Shown: piece after piece, positions 8,369 to 15,745 of the stretch
Layout: the number at the start of each line of letters is the position of its first letter
Position numbering within the stretch: position 1 is the stretch's first letter
DNA from: Candidatus Bipolaricaulota bacterium
GTDB taxonomy: Bacteria; Bipolaricaulota; Bipolaricaulia; RBG-16-55-9
Assembly: GCA_018609825.1 (NCBI GenBank)
Contig: JAHEOA010000057.1
Span: 1-19,843, forward strand
DNA length: 19,843 bases
Direction: 5' to 3'
Notes under the pieces: generated by a model
The model's database searches: none
The model's input: only the letters and a program-made list of their open reading frames with translations
Told to the model about the DNA's origin: nothing
Position numbers and translations under genes: made by a program

Positions 8369-8379
8369 GTGGCATCAGT

Positions 8380-8455
8380 AGGCCCGTAGCTTAATTGGCA
8401 GAGCAGCGGACTCCAAATCCGCAGGTTGGGGGTTCGAATCCTCCCGGGCCTGCCA
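8380..8455 (+). tRNA. tRNA-Trp, anticodon CCA
   Basis: Acceptor AGGCCCG pairs with CGGGCCT, the D-arm reads GCTTAATTGGCAGAGC, and the anticodon stem GCGGA/TCCGC encloses loop CTCCAAA (anticodon CCA). Discriminator G is followed by encoded CCA at 8453-8455. The secE start codon follows after only 3 nt. Confidence 0.97.
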
Positions 8456-8458
8456 CCG

Positions 8459-8650
8459 ATGATGGAACGAGTGACGAAGTACGTCCGAGAAGTCCGCTCG
8501 GAATTCGACAAGATCAGCTGGCCCAGTCGCATGGAGACGATCGGCTTCACGGTGCTCGTGATCGTGATGATCATCGTGTTGACCATCGTCATCTTCGCGT
8601 ACGACGCCGTCTTTTCACGACTGATCGACGCGCTGCTCGAGCTGCGCTAA
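8459..8650 (+). CDS. secE: Preprotein translocase subunit SecE
   Basis: A 63-aa single-spanning membrane protein of the SecYEG channel. The amphipathic N-terminal helix has the conserved [13 protein letters not shown] block (15-27), followed by one hydrophobic segment of about residues 28-50 and a short amphipathic end. This is the minimal form of SecE. Two adjacent ATGs (8459, 8462) are possible starts; frame-open sequence further upstream lies inside the tRNA and is not used. No Shine-Dalgarno sequence can fit, because the tRNA ends at 8455. Cutting at the tRNA 3' end would leave a mRNA with almost no leader, so translation is probably leaderless or depends on the unprocessed tRNA-mRNA. nusG follows after 48 nt, the standard pairing. 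Confidence 0.93.
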   Translation: MMERVTKYVREVRSEFDKISWPSRMETIGFTVLVIVMIIVLTIVIFAYDAVFSRLIDALLELR

Positions 8651-8698
8651 CGATCGTCGACGGTCCGACACGGCAGATCTCGGGGTGGATCATCCGCT

Positions 8699-9778
8699 AT
8701 GAAGCGTTGGTATGCCGTTCAGACGTATGCCGGGTCTGAACTCAAGGTCAAGGAGGAGCTCGAGAAACGGGTGCACGAGTTGGGCCTGGAGGGCAAGGTG
8801 CAAGGCTTCAGGCTCGACGGGGAAGAGGCCCGTTTCCTGGCCCCCGTCGAGGAGGTCATCACCTCCAAGAGCCGCACCGGCCCCTCGGCGGAGTATCGCA
8901 TTCCGTACGAGTACGAGCTCCAGGTCGAGCCGAACCAGCGCATCAGCCGCGGGGACCTGTTGGCCGTCAAGCCGGAGCGGCGCGTCCCCTACGACGCCAA
9001 GGTCGAGTCGATCGAGACGCTGCAACGGGTGATCATCGAGCTGACCAATCGGAACGAGGAAGTCTACAAGATTCCCGACGAGAAGCGGATTCGTCGCGAC
9101 ATTCGCGTCGGTGAAAAGGTCCCGGCCAACGTCCCGCTCACCAGCGATCGAGACCCGCAGTTCTTCACCAAGGTGAAGGGCAAGGTCGTCGATCGCTCCC
9201 GCATCCGGCGGGTGACGTACGATCGGCTGGACGAGGCCGGCGAGCCGATCGTGGAGGAGATTCCCAACCGCTACCTCGTCAAGCTCAAAGAGGGCCAGAC
9301 GCTGCGCCAGGGCGATCTGTTGGAGCGCGAAGATCGCATCCACTCGCGCACGTCGGGCATGATCAAGGTCAAGGAGTACAAGGACAAGCGCGTGCTGACG
9401 GTGCAGCGGATCGAGAAGCGCCGGCTGTTCCCCGGGTATGTCTTCGGCAAGATGGACCTCGACGAGGAGACCAAGGACCTCGTGGAGGGGCTCAAGGCAC
9501 GCTTTGTGGGCGATCCGCCCTTGCCGATGCCCGAGGACGAGATGAAGGTGGTCAAGCGGAAGGCCGGCCTCATGGAGATGCCCGAGCGCGAGGGCCCGGT
9601 CATCGAGGTCGACTTCGATGAGGGCGAGGTCGTCGAGATCGTCGAGGGCCCGTTCGCGGACTTCACGGGCGAGATCACCGACATTGACAAGGAGAACGAG
9701 GAAGTCACCGTGATGGTCAAGATCTTCGGGCGCGAGACGCCCGTGCGGTTGGGCTTCGAAGGCATCGAAAAGCTGTAA
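8699..9778 (+). CDS. nusG: Transcription termination/antitermination factor NusG with large insertion domain
   Basis: A 359-aa NusG, about twice the usual 175-190 aa. The NGN domain starts normally (MKRWYAVQTYAGSE, conserved EELEKR) and reaches APVEEV near residue 53. It is then interrupted by about 180 residues (about 57-240, DNA 8867-9418) before resuming at RRLFPGYVFGKMD (F244). A KOW domain closes the protein (about 305-359, EIVEGPFADFTGEI). The insert contains three similar blocks, each with a G-x-x-[IVL]-[SRP]-x-[GN]-x-[LP]-L type core: QRISRGDLLA, EKVPANVPLT and QTLRQGDLLE. Each is followed by a short beta-rich stretch, suggesting three barrel-like repeats. Thermotoga maritima NusG (about 353 aa) has an insertion of the same size at the same site. 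NusG binds RNA polymerase and tunes pausing, Rho action and coupling with the ribosome. GGGGTGGA at 8682-8689 is the likely ribosome-binding site. Confidence 0.96.
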   Translation: MKRWYAVQTYAGSELKVKEELEKRVHELGLEGKVQGFRLDGEEARFLAPVEEVITSKSRTGPSAEYRIPYEYELQVEPNQRISRGDLLAVKPERRVPYDAKVESIETLQRVIIELTNRNEEVYKIPDEKRIRRDIRVGEKVPANVPLTSDRDPQFFTKVKGKVVDRSRIRRVTYDRLDEAGEPIVEEIPNRYLVKLKEGQTLRQGDLLEREDRIHSRTSGMIKVKEYKDKRVLTVQRIEKRRLFPGYVFGKMDLDEETKDLVEGLKARFVGDPPLPMPEDEMKVVKRKAGLMEMPEREGPVIEVDFDEGEVVEIVEGPFADFTGEITDIDKENEEVTVMVKIFGRETPVRLGFEGIEKL

Positions 9779-9796
9779 GCGAGGAGTCAGTCTACC

Positions 9797-10246
9797 ATGG
9801 CAGGACCAGCCCCCGGCAAACGCGTTGAAGCGGTTATTAAGCTCCAGATTCCGGCCGGCGGGGCGACGCCCGCGCCGCCGGTGGGGCCCGCCCTGGGTGA
9901 GCACAAGGTCAACATCATGGACTTCTGCCAGAAGTTCAACAACGCCACCCAGGAGGAGGAGCCCGGCCTCATCATTCCCGTCCAGATTTACGTCTATCCG
10001 GACAAGAGCTTCGACTTTGACCTGAAGAAGCCGCCGGCCTCCGAGCTGCTGAAGCGGGCCGCCGGCATTCAGAAGGGCTCCGGGATCCCGAACAGCCAAA
10101 AGGTCGGGCGCATCACGCGCGATCAGCTGAACAAGATCGCCGAGATGAAGATGCCCGACTTGAACACCGACACCGTCGAGGCCGCCTCGCGGGTCATTGA
10201 GGGAACCGCGCGGAACATGGGCCTCGAGGTCGTGGAAAGCGTGTGA
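9797..10246 (+). CDS. rplK: Large-subunit ribosomal protein uL11
   Basis: A 149-aa protein of the GTPase-associated centre that binds 23S rRNA beside L10/L12. The N-terminal domain has the Pro/Gly-rich segment [16 protein letters not shown] and then [10 protein letters not shown]. The C-terminal RNA-binding domain has the [18 protein letters not shown] and [11 protein letters not shown] blocks. Length is slightly above the usual 141-142 aa because of a short N-terminal and loop addition (NATQEEEPG). GAGGAG at 9781-9786 serves as ribosome-binding site. It lies 18 nt after nusG and 7 nt before rplA, the canonical order. Confidence 0.98.
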   Translation: MAGPAPGKRVEAVIKLQIPAGGATPAPPVGPALGEHKVNIMDFCQKFNNATQEEEPGLIIPVQIYVYPDKSFDFDLKKPPASELLKRAAGIQKGSGIPNSQKVGRITRDQLNKIAEMKMPDLNTDTVEAASRVIEGTARNMGLEVVESV

Positions 10247-10253
10247 TGCGAGC

Positions 10254-10973
10254 ATGAAAGCAGTGAGCAAGCGATACGCCGCCGTCGCCGAGCAGGTCGA
10301 CCAACATCGCTTCTACAAGGTCGAGGACGCGATGGAGGCCCTGAAGCAGACGGCGACGGCCAACTTCGACGAGGCCGCCGAGGCGGTCTTTCGGCTCAAC
10401 ATCAACCCGCGCAAGAACGAGCACCGCATCCGCAGCACGGTCGCGCTGCCGCACGGCACGGGCAAGGACGTGCGCGTGCTGGCGTTCGCCAAGGGCGAGG
10501 CCCAACAGGCCGCCGAGGACGCGGGCGCGGATCACGTCGGCGGCGAGGACCTCGTGGAGAAGATCGAGAACCAGGATTGGTTCGAGTTCGACCGCGTCGT
10601 GGCCACGCCCGATATGATGAGCGTGGTCGGGCGACTCGGGCGCGTGTTGGGCCCGCGCGGCCTGATGCCCTCGCCCAAGACGGGCACGGTCACCCAGGAC
10701 ATCGGCCCGGCCGTGGAAGAACTGAAGGCGGGCAAGATGGAGTTCCGCATCGACGACTACGGCCAGATCCACCTGCCGTTCGGGCGCGTCTCCTTCGAGA
10801 CCGAGCAGCTCGTGGAGAACTTCCTGGCCCTGGCCACGGCCGTTGTGGACGAGCGTCCCGCCGACGTGCGCGGTCGATTCCTGCGCCGCGTCGCGGTCTC
10901 GTCGACCATGGGGCCGGGCATCAAGGTCGACCCCGATGAGGTGGCGCGCCGCGTCGAGGAGAGGAGGCTCTAG
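10254..10973 (+). CDS. rplA: Large-subunit ribosomal protein uL1
   Basis: A 239-aa protein of the mobile L1 stalk near the E site. The signature [19 protein letters not shown] lies in the middle, after [20 protein letters not shown], and the C-terminal [12 protein letters not shown] block is typical. ATG 10254 is chosen because it gives the family start; the longer open frame back to 10197 overlaps rplK. The ribosome-binding site is weak, so translation may depend on coupling to rplK, whose stop is 7 nt upstream. In several bacteria L1 represses its own operon by binding the mRNA; no L1-box structure could be recognised by eye. rplJ starts 3 nt after the stop. Confidence 0.97.
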   Translation: MKAVSKRYAAVAEQVDQHRFYKVEDAMEALKQTATANFDEAAEAVFRLNINPRKNEHRIRSTVALPHGTGKDVRVLAFAKGEAQQAAEDAGADHVGGEDLVEKIENQDWFEFDRVVATPDMMSVVGRLGRVLGPRGLMPSPKTGTVTQDIGPAVEELKAGKMEFRIDDYGQIHLPFGRVSFETEQLVENFLALATAVVDERPADVRGRFLRRVAVSSTMGPGIKVDPDEVARRVEERRL

Positions 10974-10976
10974 CCC

Positions 10977-11762
10977 ATGGCCACGCCCGAGAAGGAACAG
11001 GCGGTCCAAGAGCTCGAGGAACGGTTCCGTCAGGCCCAAGCGCTGGTCTTCACCGACTTTCGGGGGCTGGACGCCAACCAGATGGTCGAGCTGCGCCGGA
11101 AGCTGCGCGGCCAGAACCTGGAATACCGGGTCGTCAAGAACCGCCTTGCGCAACGAGCGGCCGAGGCCGCCGGCCTGTCGTTCGACGGGGTGCTCGAGGG
11201 CCCGACGGGGATCTGCTTCGGCTACGAGGACCCGATCGAGGCGTTCAAGCAGTCGAAGACGCTGACCAAGGAATTTCCCAACTACACGATCAAGGGCGGC
11301 ATCAGCGAGGGCCTGTTCGTCGACGCCGACGGGGCCAAGGAGCTGGCCGATCTGCCGTCGCACGAGGAGCTGCTCACCCAACTGGCCGGCACCTTCCAGG
11401 GCCCGATCCGCAACCTGGCCATGGTCCTCGACGGCGTGGTCCGTCAACTGGTGGTGGGCCTCAACGAGGTCGCCAAGGTCAAGCCCGACGACGCCGGCGC
11501 CGCCGAAGCCGAGGCTGAGGCCGAGGCCGAGGCTGAGGCCGAAGCCGATGCTGAGTCCGAGGCCGAGGCTGAGTCCGAGGCCGAGGCTGACCCTCAGGCC
11601 GAGGCCGGGGATGCATCCGGGGATGAAGCTGGGGATGAAGCCGGCGACGACGCCCCGAGGACGGCCGAGGCGGGCGACGCCGAGGCGTCCGCGGAGCCTG
11701 AAGCCGCAACTGACGACGATTCCGACGACGATTCTGAGACAGAGAAAGGGGAGACGACATAA
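10977..11762 (+). CDS. rplJ: Large-subunit ribosomal protein uL10 with long acidic C-terminal tail
   Basis: A 261-aa protein; ordinary uL10 is about 165-175 aa. Residues 1-170 are a normal L10: N-terminal rRNA-binding domain with ALVFTDFRGLDANQMVELRR and YRVVKNRLAQRAA, and a C-terminal region around VLDGVVRQLVVGLNEV that carries the L12-binding helix. From D171 the protein runs into about 90 residues made almost only of Ala, Glu, Asp, Ser and Gly with two basic residues, encoded by short DNA repeats. In the stalk, L10 anchors L12 dimers; the tail would project beside them. Only 3 nt separate it from rplA, so the long L10 leader used for autoregulation in other bacteria is absent. GAGGAGGC at about 10960-10967 is the ribosome-binding site. 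Its stop overlaps the rplL start (TAATG). Confidence 0.95.
   Translation: MATPEKEQAVQELEERFRQAQALVFTDFRGLDANQMVELRRKLRGQNLEYRVVKNRLAQRAAEAAGLSFDGVLEGPTGICFGYEDPIEAFKQSKTLTKEFPNYTIKGGISEGLFVDADGAKELADLPSHEELLTQLAGTFQGPIRNLAMVLDGVVRQLVVGLNEVAKVKPDDAGAAEAEAEAEAEAEAEADAESEAEAESEAEADPQAEAGDASGDEAGDEAGDDAPRTAEAGDAEASAEPEAATDDDSDDDSETEKGETT
11505..11606 (+). repeat. GAGGCY hexanucleotide repeat tract within rplJ
   Basis: Seventeen consecutive six-base units, mostly GAGGCC or GAGGCT with variants such as GAAGCC, GATGCT and GAGTCC. They are read in frame as Glu-Ala, Asp-Ala or Glu-Ser pairs. Because the unit is two codons, gain or loss of units would change tail length without a frameshift. Confidence 0.85.
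11607..11654 (+). repeat. 12-bp in-frame repeats within rplJ tail
   Basis: Four units: GGGGATGCATCC, GGGGATGAAGCT, GGGGATGAAGCC and GGCGACGACGCC. They encode GDAS, GDEA, GDEA and GDDA. A second repeat family directly follows the hexanucleotide tract, suggesting that the tail grew by slippage more than once. Confidence 0.75.
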
Positions 11763-12151
11763 TGGCGACGATGACCAAGGAAGACATCCTTGAGGCCATC
11801 GACGAGATGACCGTCAAGGACCTCCACGCGCTGGTGAAGGACCTCGAGGAGAAGTACGACGTGAGCGCCCAGGCCGCCGTGGCGGCCGCGCCGGCCGCTG
11901 CGGGAGGCGCCGCCGAGGGCGGCGAAGAGGAGGCCGCCGCGTCGACCGTCACCGTCCAGCTGACCAACGCCGGCCAACAGAAGGTCCAGCTCATCAAGAA
12001 GGTCAAGGAGATCACCGGCAAGGGCCTCAAGGAGTGCAAGGAGCTCGTGGACGACCTGCCGGCCACCATCAAGGAAGGGGTCGACGAGGACGAGGCCCAG
12101 AGCATCCGCGAGCAGCTCGAGGAGTACGGCGCGGAGGTCGACATCAGCTAG
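11762..12151 (+). CDS. rplL: Large-subunit ribosomal protein bL12 (L7/L12)
   Basis: A 129-aa stalk protein that recruits and activates translational GTPases. The N-terminal dimerisation helices come first (EDILEAIDEMTVKDLHALVKDL without gaps in the frame), then an Ala/Gly/Glu hinge (about 40-60), then the globular domain with VQLIKKVKEITGKGLKECK and DEDEAQSIREQLEEYGAEV. The ATG overlaps the last base of the rplJ stop; a second ATG three codons in is possible. AGGGGAGA just upstream is the ribosome-binding site. The high-copy L12 is separated from rpoB by 143 nt that include a hairpin, the place where stalk-protein and polymerase expression usually diverge. Confidence 0.98.
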   Translation: MATMTKEDILEAIDEMTVKDLHALVKDLEEKYDVSAQAAVAAAPAAAGGAAEGGEEEAAASTVTVQLTNAGQQKVQLIKKVKEITGKGLKECKELVDDLPATIKEGVDEDEAQSIREQLEEYGAEVDIS

Positions 12152-12198
12152 TTGCACCTCTCGGATTCCGTCGTTTGCGAGATCGAGGTCGGCGTCGT

Positions 12199-12220
12199 TC
12201 GGCTCCCGGCAAAGAGCCGA
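12199..12220 (+). other. Hairpin in the rplL-rpoB spacer (possible attenuator or processing site)
   Basis: TCGGCTC (12199-12205) pairs perfectly with GAGCCGA (12214-12220) around an 8-nt loop. No T-tract follows, so it is not a plain intrinsic terminator. A second, weaker hairpin, GACGGG/CCCGTC (12248-12253 with 12260-12265), lies closer to rpoB. In other bacteria partial termination or RNase cutting in this spacer lowers rpoB relative to rplL. The rest of the spacer (12152-12294) shows only the rpoB ribosome-binding site. Confidence 0.4.
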
Positions 12221-12294
12221 GCGGCCCGCCTATGCCGTGTGACTCGGGACGGGTCCGTCCCCGTCACCCGCGTTAATTTCCGAGGAGGGACCTT

Positions 12295-15200
12295 GTGCCT
12301 GTGAGGGAGCGACGATCCTACGGCCGCGTGCGGCGAACCTTTGAACTCCCCTATCTGTTGGAGGATCAGCGGGAGTCGTTCGAATGGCTCCTGAAGGACG
12401 GCCTGGCCGAGCTGTTTGAGGAGATCTCGCCGATTGAGAGCGAGGGCAAGGACGACCTGCGCCTGGAGCTGATCAATCCCGAGATCCGGGACCCGCACCA
12501 CAGCGAGCGCGAGTGCAAGGACAAGAACCTCTCCTACCAAGCTCCCTTGCGCGTGACGGGGCGGCTCCACAAGGGCGACAAGCTCGTCAAGGAAGACGAC
12601 ATCTACCTCGCCGACGTCCCGCTCATGACCGATCGCGGCACGTTCGTCATCAACGGCAGCGAAAACGTCCTGGTCAACCAGCTCACGATCGCGCCGGGCG
12701 TCTACTTCACGCAAGAGGATGGGACGGAGTATCGCGCGCAGGTCCGCCCGGAAGCCGGTTCCTGGTTGGAGCTGGTGCTGGACACCAAGCGGGAGCGCCT
12801 GACGGCCCATCTGGACCGCAAGGCCAACGTCCCGGTCACGACACTGTTGAAGGCCCTCGGCTACTCCACGACCGAGGTCATGGAGCGGTTCAGCTTCCCG
12901 GTGCACGCGGTCAACGCCGCCGGGCTGGAGCCCTACGTCGGGTATCGGCTGAGCGAGGCCGTCGAGACCGAGCACGAGACGATCCTCAAGGCCGGCGAGG
13001 AGATCCAGCCGGACACGATCGAGGCGCTCGAGGCCGCCCAGGTCGAGCAGATCTCGCTCATTCGCGCCTACATCCAGAAGAGCCTCGAAGAGGACAAGGC
13101 CGTCGATCAGAAGGGCGCGCTGCAGGTCATCTATCGCAAGATGCGCTCGACCGACCGGGCGACGCTCAAGACGATGCAGGAGTACTTCGAGAGCCTCTAC
13201 GCCGACCCGGACAGCTACAATCTTTCCACGGTCGGTCGGTTTATGGTCAACAAGAAGCTCGGCATGAGCTATGACGAGGACGACACGGTGCTGCATCCCG
13301 ACGAGATCGCCCTCATGGTGGCCTATCTCCTCCAGGCGCCCGAGGACCCCAACGTCCTGGACGACAAGGACCATCTGGCCAACAAGCGGGTCAAGACCCC
13401 CGGCGAGACGACATCGGACGCGCTGCGCGCGGGCCTGCGCCGCATGGCGCGCATCACGGCCGATCGCCTGAACAAATACAACCTCGACGACGAGGAGCCG
13501 CTGCGGAACCTCGTCATGTCCCGGGTCGTGCAGGGGGGCATCAACAAGCTCTTCTACACGGGGCGCATGTCGCAATACCTGGAACAGACCAACCCGCTGT
13601 CGGAACTGACCCACAAGCGCCGGCTCTCGGCGCTGGGCGGCGGCCTCAGCAAGCAACGGGCCAAGCTGGAGATCCGCGACGTCCACACGTCCCACTATGG
13701 GCGCATCTGCCCCATCGAGACGCCCGAGGGTCAGAACATCGGCCTGATCACGTCCATGGCGACCTACGCCCGCGTCAACAAGTACGGCTTCCTCGAAGCC
13801 CCGTACTGGCGCGTCGATCACGGCGTCGTCACGGACGAGGTCGACTGGCTCATGGCCGACGAGGAACAGCGGTACACGATCGCGCCGGCGACGACGCCCA
13901 TGGACGACGACGGCCGGCTCACGGGCGAGACCGTGGAGATCCGAACGGGCGAGGAGGAACTGAAGCAGATTCCGCCCGAGGAGGTCGACTACGTCGAGGT
14001 CTCGCCGGCCGCATTGGTGGGCGTCTCGGCGTCCTTGATTCCGTTCCTGGAGCGCGACGACGCCAACCGCGCGCTGATGGGCGCGAACATGCAGCGCCAG
14101 TCGGTCCCCGTGGTCAAGCCGCAGGCGCCGGACGTCGGAACCGGCATGGAGCGGGCGGCCGCCCGCGACTCCGGGCGCCTCGTGCTGAACCGCGAGGACG
14201 GCGTCGTGTCCTTCGTGGACGCCACCAAGGTCGTCGTCGAAAGCGGCAAGAAGGAGCGCACCTACGAGCTGCGCACGTTCGAGAACTCCAACCAGGACAC
14301 CATCCTGCACCAGCGGCCCATCGTCGAGACGGGCCAGACGGTGCATGCCGGCGACGTGCTCGCCGACGCCGAGAGCACCGACCAGGGCGAGCTCGCGCTC
14401 GGCACCAACTGCCTGGTGGCGTTCCTGCCGTTTGAGGGCTACAACTACGAGGACGCCATCGTGGTCAGCGAGCGACTCGTCAAGGACGACGTCCTCGACT
14501 CCATCCACATCCAGGAGTTCGAGGTCAAGGCCGAGGAGACCAAGCTCGGCCCCGAGGAGATCACCAACGACATTCCCGACATCTCGCGCGAAGAGCTGCG
14601 CAACCTCGACGACACGGGCGTCATCCGCGAGGGCACGGAAGTCCGCACCGGCGACGTCCTGGTGGGCAAGCTGACCCCGCGCGGGGAGAGCGAGCCGACC
14701 CCCGAGGAGCGCATTTTCCGCTCGATCTTCGGCGAGAAGACCCGCGCGGTCAAGAACACGTCCAAGACGCTCCCGCCGTCGAGTGAGGGCTGCAAGGTCA
14801 TTCGGGTGAAGAAGTTCTCGCGCGACGAGGGCGACGAACTGGAGGCCGGCGTCAACGAGCTGGTCAAGGTCTACGTCGCCCAGCGCAAGAAGATTTCCGT
14901 GGGGGACAAGCTGGCCGGGCGCCACGGCAACAAGGGCGTCATCGCCAGGGTGTTGCCCGAGGAGGACATGCCCTACCTGCCGGACGGCACGCCCGTCGAT
15001 CTGGTGTTGAACCCGCTCAGCGTGCCCTCGCGCATGAACTTGGGGCAGGTCTTCGAGACGCACTTGGGCTGGCTCGCGCATCTGCAAGGCGAGACGACCG
15101 CCTCGCCCATCTTCGACGGCGCCGACGAGGATCGGGTCATGAGCGAACTCCATGAGCTGCGCGAGGAGCGCGGTTTGGCCGACGGCGACGGCACAGGGAC

Positions 15201-15651
15201 CCCCGATGGCACCCCGAACGGGAAGGTCACGCTCCGCGACGGGCGCACGGGCGATCCCTACGACAACCCGGTCACCGTCGGCACGATGCAGATCCTGAAG
15301 CTGGAGCACATCGCCGACGAGAAGGTCCACGCCCGCTCGACGGGGCCCTACTCGCTCATCACGCAGCAGCCGCTCGGCGGCAAGGCCCGACTCGGCGGCC
15401 AGCGCTTGGGCGAGATGGAGGTCTGGGCACTGGAGGCCTACGGCGCCGCCCACACGCTCCAGGAGATGCTCACGCTCAAGAGCGACGACCCGCAGGGGCG
15501 CGTCCGGCTCTACAAGTCGATCCTCAAGGGCGAGGACTATCCCGACCCCGGACTGCCGGAGTCCTTCCGCGTGTTCGTCAAGGAGCTGCACAGCCTCGGG
15601 CTGTCCTTCAAGGCCTACGGCCGCCAAAACCGCGAGGTCGACATCGGCTAG
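12295..15651 (+). CDS. rpoB: DNA-directed RNA polymerase beta subunit
   Basis: A 1118-aa beta subunit, at the short end of the bacterial range (Thermus about 1119, Firmicutes about 1190, E. coli 1342), so the large lineage inserts are absent. GTG 12295 is chosen because AGGAGG at 12283-12288 lies 6 nt upstream. Seen in order: N-terminal protrusion (RRTFELPYLLEDQRESFEW split over the first 30 residues), lobe, rifampicin region 424-451, IETPEGQNIGLI, the catalytic-side block GDKLAGRHGNKGV (870-882), and the C-terminal clamp segment with MEVWALEAYGAAHTLQEML. In the rifampicin region the residue matching E. coli D516 is E430, N518 is T432, and the GPGGL loop is one residue shorter (GGGL). A Gly/Thr/Asp-rich loop precedes the C-terminal block. 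rpoC, normally next, is absent: a hairpin terminator and convergent genes follow. Confidence 0.98.
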   Translation: MPVRERRSYGRVRRTFELPYLLEDQRESFEWLLKDGLAELFEEISPIESEGKDDLRLELINPEIRDPHHSERECKDKNLSYQAPLRVTGRLHKGDKLVKEDDIYLADVPLMTDRGTFVINGSENVLVNQLTIAPGVYFTQEDGTEYRAQVRPEAGSWLELVLDTKRERLTAHLDRKANVPVTTLLKALGYSTTEVMERFSFPVHAVNAAGLEPYVGYRLSEAVETEHETILKAGEEIQPDTIEALEAAQVEQISLIRAYIQKSLEEDKAVDQKGALQVIYRKMRSTDRATLKTMQEYFESLYADPDSYNLSTVGRFMVNKKLGMSYDEDDTVLHPDEIALMVAYLLQAPEDPNVLDDKDHLANKRVKTPGETTSDALRAGLRRMARITADRLNKYNLDDEEPLRNLVMSRVVQGGINKLFYTGRMSQYLEQTNPLSELTHKRRLSALGGGLSKQRAKLEIRDVHTSHYGRICPIETPEGQNIGLITSMATYARVNKYGFLEAPYWRVDHGVVTDEVDWLMADEEQRYTIAPATTPMDDDGRLTGETVEIRTGEEELKQIPPEEVDYVEVSPAALVGVSASLIPFLERDDANRALMGANMQRQSVPVVKPQAPDVGTGMERAAARDSGRLVLNREDGVVSFVDATKVVVESGKKERTYELRTFENSNQDTILHQRPIVETGQTVHAGDVLADAESTDQGELALGTNCLVAFLPFEGYNYEDAIVVSERLVKDDVLDSIHIQEFEVKAEETKLGPEEITNDIPDISREELRNLDDTGVIREGTEVRTGDVLVGKLTPRGESEPTPEERIFRSIFGEKTRAVKNTSKTLPPSSEGCKVIRVKKFSRDEGDELEAGVNELVKVYVAQRKKISVGDKLAGRHGNKGVIARVLPEEDMPYLPDGTPVDLVLNPLSVPSRMNLGQVFETHLGWLAHLQGETTASPIFDGADEDRVMSELHELREERGLADGDGTGTPDGTPNGKVTLRDGRTGDPYDNPVTVGTMQILKLEHIADEKVHARSTGPYSLITQQPLGGKARLGGQRLGEMEVWALEAYGAAHTLQEMLTLKSDDPQGRVRLYKSILKGEDYPDPGLPESFRVFVKELHSLGLSFKAYGRQNREVDIG

Positions 15652-15689
15652 GCCGTTCACGCCACCGGACGCGACAGACGTTGGACCCT

Positions 15690-15719
15690 GCGGGCGGGCG
15701 CCAGACGGCGTCCGCCCGC
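15690..15719 (+). terminator. Strong hairpin terminator after rpoB, between convergent operons
   Basis: A 13-bp stem (15690-15702 with 15707-15719), GC-rich with a single G-T wobble, closed by a 4-nt loop AGAC. No T-run follows on either strand, so it departs from the classic intrinsic form. Its position, 38 nt after rpoB and 50 nt before the end of the convergent antiporter gene, suggests that it stops transcription from both sides. Confidence 0.6.
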
Positions 15720-15745
15720 TCCGCATTGGAGATGGGTCAGCGGGC

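Noticed and set aside
8426..8458. An N-terminally extended SecE starting inside tRNA-Trp
   Set aside because: The extra residues are translated tRNA sequence; the family start fits the ATG at 8459 or 8462.
12199..12265. Intrinsic terminator between rplL and rpoB
   Set aside because: Two hairpins are present but neither is followed by a T-tract, so they are noted only as possible attenuation or processing structures.
12148..15726. A minus-strand open frame of 1192 codons across the whole of rpoB, longer than rpoB itself
   Set aside because: It is the mirror of a GC-rich gene with strong third-position bias. Its product is low-complexity (Asp/Leu/Val/His/Gly-rich) with no recognisable domain, while rpoB is complete and conserved on the other strand.
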